NCBI GenBank assembly: GCA_028687335.1
Contig: JAQUAI010000008.1
Coordinates: 48,492 to 112,491 of the forward strand
Length of the DNA: 64,000 bases
Direction of reading: 5' to 3'
Origin: Gallionella sp.
Lineage (GTDB): Bacteria > Pseudomonadota > Gammaproteobacteria > Burkholderiales > Gallionellaceae
Shown piece by piece: positions 33,901-40,546 of the stretch. Position numbers and translations under genes: made by a program. The notes beneath the pieces were generated by a model. That model had not been told where the DNA came from. It saw nothing but the letters and a program-made list of their open reading frames with translations, and did not search any database. Numbering within the stretch: position 1 is the first letter of the stretch; every line of letters starts with the position of its first letter.

Positions 33901-35815
33901 GCACAACTACAACTCGATGGTCAGCGGCGATGGTGCGTGTCTGGGTTGCGGTGAAAAAACCGCGATTCATTTGTTCACCAGCACTGTTACCGCACTGATG
34001 CAGCCGCGCGTGAAAGCTTTCGTCGAAAAAATCGACACGCTGATCGGCGGACTGGAAAACCACATCCGCATGAAACTGGCCGGTACGGTCAATCTGACCG
34101 ACACGCAGGCCGTTTTGGAAGCGATGAAGTCGCATCAGAACGCAGACATGACGCTGGCTAGTCTGTCGCAAACGCTGTTGCAGCAAAGCAATGGTCAACC
34201 CATCGACCAGCAATGGCTGTTGTGGGCCACCCATCTGCTGGAAAAGCTGAACAACTTGCGCAGCTGTTACAGCGGCGACCGCAGCCGCGCCGACATGGGC
34301 ATCGTCAACTCCACGGGTTGCACCTCGGTATGGGCATCGACTTTCCCGTTCAACCCCTATCCGTTCCCGTTCACTTCGCATCTGTTCCAAGATTCGCCCT
34401 CCGTTGCCATGGGCGTGTTCGAAGGTCATATGGCCAAGATGGTGGAAGCGTTCAAAGCGGTACGCATGGCCGAAATCGAGTTGGCCGGTGGCTATGTAGC
34501 GGAAGAGCGCGAGGCTTTCTTTACCCACTTCAACTGGGAGCAGTTGAGCAATGAAGAGTGGCTGCTGTGCCCGCCCGTGGTGGCGATGGGTGGCGACGGC
34601 GCAATGTACGACATCGGCTTCCAGAATCTGTCGCGCATGCTGATGTCGGGTATGCCGGTGAAAGTGATGGTGGTCGATACGCAGGTGTATTCCAACACTG
34701 GCGGTCAGGCGTGTACCTCCGGCTTTATCAGCCAAGTGGCGGATATGTCGCCCTACGGCAAGAAAGATCACGGCAAGACCGAGATTCGCAAAGAGATGAG
34801 CTTGATCGCAATGAGCCATCGCACGTCTTATGTCATGCAAGGCAGCGTGGCACATCCGACCCACCTGATCGAAAGCTACATCGATGGCCTCAACAGCCGC
34901 CGTCCGGCCTTGTTCAACGTGTATGCGGTATGCCCACCGGAACACGGCGTTGGCGACGACACGCTGACCAAGCAAAGCAAGCTGGCCGTAGAAGCGCGCG
35001 CCTATCCGCTGTTCCGTTACAACCCAGATGCGGGTGTGACTTTCAGTGAGTGTGTCAGTCTGGAAGGCAACCCGTCGTTGGATCGTGACTGGATCGAATA
35101 CAGCCTCGACTACCTCGACGAAAACGGTCAGGTGCAAAAGCTGGCACTGCCGCTGACCTTCGCCGACTTTGCCCTGAGCGAAGGCCGCTTCGCCAAGCAA
35201 TTCAAAAAAGCACCGCCAGAAACATGGAACGACGACATGGTGTTGCTGGCTGATTTCCTCAAGCTGGATGCGGATGAACGCGACGGTAAGTTCCCCTTCA
35301 TCTGGGCGGTGGACAAAAAGCAGCGTCTGATGCGCGCACTGGTTTCGGCTGAGTTGGTTAATTCGTGCGAGGAGCGCCAACAGTTCTGGCATCAGCTCAA
35401 AGACATTGCTGGCCTGGAGCGGCCTGCCGCAAACGAAGCCGAAGTCGCCGAGCGCGTGCGTGCCGAATTGCTGCAACGCATCACCGCCAGCCTCGGCGCG
35501 ACAGGCAGCGTGACAAGCCCTGCGGCAACGTCGTCGTCCGCTGCGGCTCCGACTGCCGCTGGCGCACACGATGCCGTATGGATCGACACCCCAGAATGCA
35601 CTGCTTGCGACGAATGCATGAATATCAACGGCAAGATTTTTGCCTACAACGATCAGAAGAAAGCCATCGTGCTGAATCCCACGGCGGGGACCTTCCTCGA
35701 CATCGTGAAAGCAGCTGAAAAATGCACGGCAGGCATCATTCATCCGGGTAGCGCATGGAATCCGAACGAGCCGAATCTGGACAAGCTCGCCGCCCGCGCA
35801 GCGAAGTTCAACTAA
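30914..35815 (+). CDS. nifJ: Pyruvate:ferredoxin (flavodoxin) oxidoreductase, extended one-piece form
   Basis: A 1633-residue enzyme that interconverts pyruvate + CoA and acetyl-CoA + CO2 with ferredoxin. Domain I has STDAAGAYPITPSTQMGEYW; two 4Fe-4S motifs follow at about 795 (CTACGECYTQCPDNAIPG) and 928 (CKGCAVCVDVCGDNALKM). GACLGCGEKT is near 1005, and the TPP motif GDGAMYDIGFQN with VYSNTGGQ near 1226. Usual PFORs have about 1200 residues. The extra length is spread over the gap between the ferredoxin clusters, an insert after GCGEKT, and a C-terminal extension with CTACDECMNINGKIF near 1559 behind an Ala/Ser/Thr linker. It lies inside an Rnf operon, so its ferredoxin is probably coupled to ion transport. 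Confidence 0.92.
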   Translation: MFNKFKQFKLLDAVTGAEQQNTFKYPGVRDAIDGNTAVIMVERESTDAAGAYPITPSTQMGEYWAEAVAAGHVNTAGRPLIFIEPESEHAAAGVTAGLSMTGQRAVNFTSSQGMAFMHESLYAAVGKRLPYVLNVGCRAITKSSLNVHCAHDDYHCADDTGFIQVMAKNAQEAADLNMIARKTAELSLTPAMVAMDGFLTTHLIEPVLVPEKELVDEFLGHSDDIITTPTPGQRLIYGETRRRVPRLWDVDNPVASGGVTNQDAYMQAVAAQRPYFFQHIPQLAEQCMAEFQQLTGRKYSRVDEYRCDDADYLILGQGSMTVQAAAVADWLRENRKIKVGVVNLTMFRPFPGDLLGKVLQGKKGVAVLERTDQPLAEDLPLMREVRATVSKCLEGGHEGYAQYGSLKDAPRLYSGCYGLGSRDLQPEGLIAAIENMQPGAAQRKFFYLSVDFVRDESATPKQAIRQEQLLEAYPRIKEMALRGSENPNLLPQGAIAVRMHSVGGWGAVTTGKNLAMTLFELLGWDIKANPKYGSEKKGQPTTYYLSAAPEPIRINCEYSSIDVALSPDPQVFLHTNAVAGLKRGGAFIIQSNLASPEAVWGTFPVQTQKYIVDNEIRVFYLDAFKIAREESSNVDLQLRMQGNAFQGAFFHASDVKDRAGLSEEALFTAIENQLEAKFGKKGKRIVEDNLRVVRRGYQEIYEIPASAKQVGQRQQLPVAAASLPMMLKRMPEGDGGATDIHRFWEQTGNFYLKGQGSDNLVDPFMGLALIPAATGVYRDMTQIRFEHPEWIAENCTACGECYTQCPDNAIPGLVSTSADILNTAIQKIELGGRPTRFLRKFSRAIDKKLHNLLDKDGLDVRALLNNAITEAFAEEPTQGDDRTRFEVEIGLLRDALGEFKFATTKPYWNQKEKKQAGSGGLFSITVNPYTCKGCAVCVDVCGDNALKMVTQTKESVETLRRDWDFWLDLPTTPAQYNRIDDLNEKIGALETLLLDKHNYNSMVSGDGACLGCGEKTAIHLFTSTVTALMQPRVKAFVEKIDTLIGGLENHIRMKLAGTVNLTDTQAVLEAMKSHQNADMTLASLSQTLLQQSNGQPIDQQWLLWATHLLEKLNNLRSCYSGDRSRADMGIVNSTGCTSVWASTFPFNPYPFPFTSHLFQDSPSVAMGVFEGHMAKMVEAFKAVRMAEIELAGGYVAEEREAFFTHFNWEQLSNEEWLLCPPVVAMGGDGAMYDIGFQNLSRMLMSGMPVKVMVVDTQVYSNTGGQACTSGFISQVADMSPYGKKDHGKTEIRKEMSLIAMSHRTSYVMQGSVAHPTHLIESYIDGLNSRRPALFNVYAVCPPEHGVGDDTLTKQSKLAVEARAYPLFRYNPDAGVTFSECVSLEGNPSLDRDWIEYSLDYLDENGQVQKLALPLTFADFALSEGRFAKQFKKAPPETWNDDMVLLADFLKLDADERDGKFPFIWAVDKKQRLMRALVSAELVNSCEERQQFWHQLKDIAGLERPAANEAEVAERVRAELLQRITASLGATGSVTSPAATSSSAAAPTAAGAHDAVWIDTPECTACDECMNINGKIFAYNDQKKAIVLNPTAGTFLDIVKAAEKCTAGIIHPGSAWNPNEPNLDKLAARAAKFN

Positions 35816-35830
35816 GGCACGACGACCATC

Positions 35831-37285
35831 ATGAGTTTGACGTTTCACAGTGAGGCAGGTTTGGCAAAGGACAGCTCTCTCCTCCCCGCGCCCTCCGCGC
35901 AACTTTCCTTGACGGAAGGGGTTCGCCCCTTCCCCGGGCTTGCTTCACTTTTTTCTTTATGGCACCGCGCGAGTTTTGCGCGCGGCATCCATCCCGATGC
36001 ACACAAGGACAAGTTGTCCGACCCAATCCGGCACATGCCGTTTCCATCCAAATTGGTGTTGCCGCTGGCGCAACATATTGGCAAGCCATCTTTGCCGCTG
36101 GTAACAGTGGGCGAGGAAGTTATGCGCGGACAGCCTATCGCCAGTGCCGACGGCGCGATGTCGGTGCCAATACATGCACCCGCCGATGGCGTGGTCGAAG
36201 CCATCACGCTGATGCCCACCGCACGCGGTACATGGACCGAGTCCATCGTGTTGCGTGTCTATGAAGCCTCCACTCAGGAAGTGCGCTGGTCAAATCCGCA
36301 AGACGTGGAATCACTCGGCCCGCAACAACTAATCGCCGCCGTGCAGGATTGCGGCATGGTTGGTCTGGGCGGCGCGACTTTCCCCAGCCACGCCAAACTC
36401 AACGTGCCCGAGCAACATCCGATTCACACGCTGATCGTTAACGGCTGCGAGTGCGAGCCGTATCTGACTTGCGATTACAAGCTGATGCGCGAACGTCCGC
36501 AGGACTTGATTGCCGGAACTCGCATCGCCATGCGCGCAGTAGGTGCGGCACGCGCCATCATCGGTGTGGAAGACAATAAGCTGGATGCACTGGAAGCCTT
36601 GCGTCCGCACTTGCCCGCCGATGGCAGTATCACCGCCCGTGCAGTGGCCACCAAATATCCGCAAGGCGCGGAAAAAATGCTGATTAAATCGTTGCTCGGT
36701 GTGGACGTACCCGCAGGCGGTCTGCCCATGCATCTCGGCATCGTGGTAAACAATGTCGGCACGCTCGCGCTGTTGGGTCGTTTAATGCCCGCCGGACAGG
36801 GATTGATCGAACGTGTGGTGACGCTGGCCGGGCCCGGCATCAAAAAACCGGGCGACTACTGGATACCGTTGGGCACCACGCTACGCAGTGTGCTGGAGTG
36901 GGCAGGCGAACCCAGTTGCACTGATCGCGAGATTATTCTCGGTGGGCCGATGATGGGTCAGGCCGTTACCTCGCTCGATGTACCTGTGACCAAAGGCACG
37001 TCCGGCATTCTCGTGTTCGACAAACGGATGCTCGACCCGATCACGCGCAATAGCTGGGCGTGCATCCATTGCGGCGAGTGTGTGAACGCTTGTCCGATGG
37101 GACTCAACCCGACCCAGCTCGGCATGTTGGCGGCGAAACGTGAATACGATGAAATGAGCGATCAATTCCATCTCGGTGATTGTTTCGAGTGCGGCTGCTG
37201 CACCTATGTATGCCCGTCGCACATTCCACTGGTGCAGCAGTTCAAAGCAGCCAAAGCCTTCTTGCGCGAAAGGAAGCCGCTGTGA
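35831..37285 (+). CDS. rnfC: Rnf complex subunit C (NADH-binding, iron-sulfur)
   Basis: A 484-residue protein. The family's usual opening (F-x-x-GIHP) appears only at residue about 50 as FARGIHPDAHKDKLSDPIRH, followed by the barrel-sandwich segment, the NADH/FMN-binding core (LGGATFPSHAKLNV, VNGCECEPYLTCDYKLMRER) and two 4Fe-4S motifs (CIHCGECVNACPMGLNP, CFECGCCTYVCPSHIP). It links NADH to the Rnf electron path at the cytoplasmic face. The first 45 residues are an unusual extension, partly encoded by a GC-rich hairpin sequence. No better start exists downstream. The stop overlaps the rnfD GTG. Confidence 0.92.
   Translation: MSLTFHSEAGLAKDSSLLPAPSAQLSLTEGVRPFPGLASLFSLWHRASFARGIHPDAHKDKLSDPIRHMPFPSKLVLPLAQHIGKPSLPLVTVGEEVMRGQPIASADGAMSVPIHAPADGVVEAITLMPTARGTWTESIVLRVYEASTQEVRWSNPQDVESLGPQQLIAAVQDCGMVGLGGATFPSHAKLNVPEQHPIHTLIVNGCECEPYLTCDYKLMRERPQDLIAGTRIAMRAVGAARAIIGVEDNKLDALEALRPHLPADGSITARAVATKYPQGAEKMLIKSLLGVDVPAGGLPMHLGIVVNNVGTLALLGRLMPAGQGLIERVVTLAGPGIKKPGDYWIPLGTTLRSVLEWAGEPSCTDREIILGGPMMGQAVTSLDVPVTKGTSGILVFDKRMLDPITRNSWACIHCGECVNACPMGLNPTQLGMLAAKREYDEMSDQFHLGDCFECGCCTYVCPSHIPLVQQFKAAKAFLRERKPL
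35914..35933 (+). repeat. Stable TTCG hairpin inside the rnfC 5' coding region
   Basis: GGAAGGGG and CCCCTTCC form a perfect eight-base stem around the very stable tetraloop TTCG, about 30 codons into rnfC, where the protein departs from its family. It may be an inserted palindromic repeat or an mRNA element that sets expression between PFOR and the rnf genes. Confidence 0.6.
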
Positions 37286-38310
37286 GTATCGAACTCCGCA
37301 CCGCACCGCATCTCCATGTCGGACGCGATGTGCCGACCATCATGCGTCATGTCGTGTACGCGCTGCTGCCGATTTGCGCGTTTTCGATCTGGCAATACGG
37401 CCTGTCGGCTATCGCGCTGATTGTCACCGTCACGCTGTCGTGCCTCGCCGCCGAACGTATCGCCAACCGTCTTTCCGGTACCGTCAATACGCTGTCGGAC
37501 TGGAGCGCAACCATCACCGGTTTGCTGCTGGCTCTGACACTGCCGCCCGCTTTCCCGCTGTGGATGGGCGCGGTCGCCGGATTCTCGGCAGTATGGCTGG
37601 GCAAGTCGTTGTTCGGCGGCTTGGGGCACAATCCTTTCAACCCCGCGCTGGTTGGGCGCGCTTTTGTGCAAGCCGCCTTCCCCACCGCGATTACCACTTG
37701 GGCTCCGGCTTTTGCTGCGCAACGCTTCACCGAATTTATTCCCTCGACGCTCACGCTGCCCTTTATGGTGCCAAACGACATCAGTGCTTGGGTGGCTGCC
37801 GCAACGGTGGACGGATTCACCGGTGCCACGCCCTTGGCGCGCTGGAAATTCGAGCACTTCGTTTATCCGGTGGAAGACATGATTACCGGTGCGGCGGGCG
37901 CGTCGTCAGGTGAAACTTCGGCGCTATTGCTGCTGCTTTGCGGGCTATATTTGATCGTGCGCAAATTCATGGACTGGCGCATTCCGGTGGCGGTCATCGG
38001 CAGCGCGATGGTGATGGCTTGGGCGTTCCAACTGTATGACGCGGAAGCCTTCCCGCCCATGCATCTGGCTCTGCTTTCCGGCGGTCTGATGCTGGGTGCA
38101 TTATTCATGGCGACCGATATGGCGACATCGCCGGTCACCCCCAAAGCAATCTGGATATACGGTGCCTTGATCGGCGTGTTGACCATCATCATCCGTTATT
38201 TCGGCGGACTCACCGAAGGGGTGATGTATGCCATCTTGATCGGCAACGCCGCCGCACCGCTGTTGGATAAATATCTGCAACCCAAAGTGTTTGGAGCAAA
38301 GCCAAAATGA
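37282..38310 (+). CDS. rnfD: Rnf complex subunit D (membrane, covalent FMN)
   Basis: A 342-residue integral membrane protein of the NqrB/RnfD family. It has several long hydrophobic helices and the covalent flavin motif DGFTGATPLA, in which the Thr of TGAT carries FMN. GGHNPFNPALVGRAF (here GLGHNPFNPALVGRAF) is also a family signature. The start is taken as GTG 37282, which overlaps the rnfC stop and follows AGGAAG; this gives the family's usual length. It forms part of the ion-translocating core with RnfA, E and G. Confidence 0.9.
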   Translation: MSIELRTAPHLHVGRDVPTIMRHVVYALLPICAFSIWQYGLSAIALIVTVTLSCLAAERIANRLSGTVNTLSDWSATITGLLLALTLPPAFPLWMGAVAGFSAVWLGKSLFGGLGHNPFNPALVGRAFVQAAFPTAITTWAPAFAAQRFTEFIPSTLTLPFMVPNDISAWVAAATVDGFTGATPLARWKFEHFVYPVEDMITGAAGASSGETSALLLLLCGLYLIVRKFMDWRIPVAVIGSAMVMAWAFQLYDAEAFPPMHLALLSGGLMLGALFMATDMATSPVTPKAIWIYGALIGVLTIIIRYFGGLTEGVMYAILIGNAAAPLLDKYLQPKVFGAKPK

Positions 38311-38993
38311 GCACGCCAGATACAACACCGGAAATCACTAGCAGCGGGCGCATGATCCGCACGCTGGCTTTAGTCACCACCGTGTGCGGCGCGCTGATCG
38401 TGGCGGCGTGGCAACTCTCGCTGCCAGCCATTGAGGCAAATAAAAAACTGGTGCTGGAACGCGGCGTAAAAAGCCTGATCCCCAACGCAAGCGACATCGT
38501 CGAATACGATGCCGACAGCAGCGGTATTCGCCGTGCTCACGGCGACCCTGCCGCGAATGCCGTGCGCTTTTATGCCGCCTATGACAACAAGGGGCAACTG
38601 CAAGCCATCGCAGCGGAAGGGGCGGCGCGCGGCTATGCCGATGTGGTGCGTGTGTTGTATGGCTACCGTCCATCGTGCGAATGCATTTTTGGCATCAAGG
38701 TAGTGCAGATGCGGGAAACACCGGGCATCGGTGACAAGGTCATTACCGATGCTAATTTTGTTGCCAATTTCAACGAGCTGGATGTACGCCTGAGCGACGA
38801 TATGAAAACGCTGGCTAATGCCGTGCGTACCGTTAAACACGGCAGCAAACGCTACGGCTGGGACATCGATGCGATTGCTGGTGCAACGATCACTTCAAAA
38901 GCGGTGGGACGCGGCATTAACGACAGCGTGCAAAAACTGTTGCCGCTGCTGGTACCGCATCTCAAAGAACTTGAGCAGGGAGCTGCGCAATGA
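38307..38993 (+). CDS. rnfG: Rnf complex subunit G (covalent FMN)
   Basis: A 228-residue protein with one N-terminal membrane helix (TLALVTTVCGALIVAAWQLS) and a periplasmic FMN-binding domain. The flavinylation motif AGATITSKAV is near the C terminus, and ETPGIGDKV is conserved in the family. A pair of Cys residues (SCEC) in the middle is unusual. The gene overlaps rnfD by ATGA and rnfE by ATGA, so translation is coupled. Its modification would need ApbE, which is not in this window. Confidence 0.9.
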   Translation: MSTPDTTPEITSSGRMIRTLALVTTVCGALIVAAWQLSLPAIEANKKLVLERGVKSLIPNASDIVEYDADSSGIRRAHGDPAANAVRFYAAYDNKGQLQAIAAEGAARGYADVVRVLYGYRPSCECIFGIKVVQMRETPGIGDKVITDANFVANFNELDVRLSDDMKTLANAVRTVKHGSKRYGWDIDAIAGATITSKAVGRGINDSVQKLLPLLVPHLKELEQGAAQ

Positions 38994-39619
38994 CCACCAA
39001 CACCAAACAACCGACCAATATGGAGCAGTTTCTCGAAGGTATCTGGAAACAAAATCCGGTGTTCGTAATGGTGCTGGGCATGTGCCCGACATTGGCGGTA
39101 ACGGTATCTGCCTTTAATGCGCTGGGCATGGGCGTGGCCACCACGTTTGTGCTGGTATTTTCCTGCGCGCTGATCTCGCTATTGCGCAAACAGATTCCGA
39201 AAGAAGTGCGTATCGCCACCTACATCGTCATCATCGCCACCTTCGTAACGTTGGTGGATTACATCATTCAGGCGGTGAGCCTTGCGCTATATGACGCGCT
39301 GGGCGCGTTCATTCAGCTGATCGTGGTGAACTGCATTATTCTCGGTCGCGCCGAAGCGCACGCTGCCAAAAATCCGCCGCTTTCCGCCAGCCTCAACGCA
39401 CTAGGCATGGGAATCGGCTTCACCATCGGCTTGCTCGCACTGGGCAGCGTGCGTGAAATTTTGGGTGCGGGGAAATTGTTCGACATCAGTTTGTTCGGTG
39501 CAAATTTCCAGCCTTGGGTTGTAATGGTATTGCCGCCCGGCGGATTTTTTGTGCTGGGTGGGTGGTTGTTGTTTTTTGCGTGGCTGGCAAAACGCAAGGA
39601 GGCTCGTCATGGAAAATGA
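38990..39619 (+). CDS. rnfE: Rnf complex subunit E
   Basis: A 209-residue six-helix membrane protein of the NqrD/RnfE family: NPVFVMVLGMCPTLAVTVSA near the start with the conserved Cys of helix 1, and VVNCIILGRAEAHA with the second conserved Cys in the middle. These cysteines with those of RnfA hold an iron centre across the membrane in Nqr/Rnf structures. It overlaps rnfG at the start and rnfA at the end. Confidence 0.92.
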   Translation: MTTNTKQPTNMEQFLEGIWKQNPVFVMVLGMCPTLAVTVSAFNALGMGVATTFVLVFSCALISLLRKQIPKEVRIATYIVIIATFVTLVDYIIQAVSLALYDALGAFIQLIVVNCIILGRAEAHAAKNPPLSASLNALGMGIGFTIGLLALGSVREILGAGKLFDISLFGANFQPWVVMVLPPGGFFVLGGWLLFFAWLAKRKEARHGK

Positions 39620-40196
39620 AACCCTAGGCCAGATTTTCATCATCACACTGTTGTCGAGTAATTTTGTGTTGGCGATGTTTCTGGGCTTGTGCCCGTTTTT
39701 AGGTGTCTCGGGAAAATTGGAAACGGCTGTGCCTATGGGTATTGCCACCAGCTTTGTGATGCTGGTCGCCTCGTTGTGCAGCTATGCGCTCAATGCCTTG
39801 CTGACCCATTTCGGTTTGGAGTTTTTGCGCCTGATCTCGTACATCGTGGTGATCGCTTCCGCCGTGCAACTGGTCGAGATGGTAATGAAAAAATTCTCGC
39901 CCGCGCTGTTTCGCGCACTCGGTATTTATTTGCCGCTCATCACCACCAACTGTGCGGTGCTAGGTGTCGCGTTGTTTCAAACCGCGCGCGGCTATAACTT
40001 GGGGCAATCGGTTGCTTTCAGCCTCGGCGGCGGCCTCGGTTTCACCCTGGCACTCATCTTGATGGCTGGCGTACGCGAACGCCTGAAGCTCTCTAACTTG
40101 CCTGGCGTGATGGAAGGTACCGCGCTGTCGTTGATGTTGGCTGGATTGTTATCACTGGCCTTTATGGGATTCGCCGGAGTGGGAGTAACGCGATGA
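39609..40196 (+). CDS. rnfA: Rnf complex subunit A
   Basis: A 195-residue six-helix membrane protein of the NqrE/RnfA family, homologous to RnfE in inverted topology. SSNFVLAMFLGLCPFLGVS has the first conserved Cys, and TTNCAVLGVALFQTA the second. The ATG at 39609 follows AAGGAGG and overlaps the end of rnfE by 11 bases. In most gammaproteobacteria rnfA is the first gene of the operon; here it is the last of the named subunits. Confidence 0.93.
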   Translation: MENETLGQIFIITLLSSNFVLAMFLGLCPFLGVSGKLETAVPMGIATSFVMLVASLCSYALNALLTHFGLEFLRLISYIVVIASAVQLVEMVMKKFSPALFRALGIYLPLITTNCAVLGVALFQTARGYNLGQSVAFSLGGGLGFTLALILMAGVRERLKLSNLPGVMEGTALSLMLAGLLSLAFMGFAGVGVTR

Positions 40197-40378
40197 CTTA
40201 TCTCATCACCATCGCCATCATGATCGCACTCGTGTTCGCGTGGGTCGGGGTGCAAACTGCTGCACGGCGTTATGCCGAGCGCCATCCCGAATTCGGCCCG
40301 TTGCGCGAAGATGGTAAAGAAGGCTGCGGCGGATGTGGCAACCATTGTGCTGGTCATTGCGAGAGCAGCTCGCACTGA
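40193..40378 (+). CDS. Small Cys-rich membrane protein, NqrM-like candidate maturation factor
   Basis: A 61-residue protein whose ATG overlaps the rnfA stop (ATGA). Residues 3-20 are one membrane helix (YLITIAIMIALVFAWVGV). The soluble tail ends in four spaced cysteines (C45, C48, C52, C56, in GCGGCGNHCAGHC) with two His between and after them. NqrM, which is needed to build the iron site between NqrD and NqrE, has the same size and plan: one helix, then a short Cys cluster. By analogy this protein may load iron into RnfA/RnfE. The homology itself is not proven. Confidence 0.7.
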   Translation: MTYLITIAIMIALVFAWVGVQTAARRYAERHPEFGPLREDGKEGCGGCGNHCAGHCESSSH

Positions 40379-40392
40379 TTGAAAAACCTTAT

Positions 40393-40485
40393 GTCCACGA
40401 AAAACACGAAAGGCACGAACAAAGCAAATACAAAACACCAATGACTAAAGCTTACTCGCTTCTAAATTTCGTGTTTTTCGTGGAC
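40393..40485. repeat. 19-base inverted repeat between the rnf operon and ppsA
   Basis: GTCCACGAAAAACACGAAA and its exact complement TTTCGTGTTTTTCGTGGAC flank 55 bases. The arm sequence is of a kind scattered between genes in many proteobacteria. It could end the rnf transcript in both directions or be a small non-autonomous repeat. Confidence 0.7.
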
Positions 40486-40546
40486 TGGTATTTTGTCTTT
40501 AGAGATGTTTCAAATTGGTGAGTGTTTAACTTAACAGGAGAAAGCC

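Noticed and set aside
33218..35902. Long open frame (894 codons) antisense to the PFOR gene
   Set aside because: It mirrors the codon pattern of the PFOR gene, has no ribosome site and encodes His/Gln/Arg-rich sequence without any family motif.
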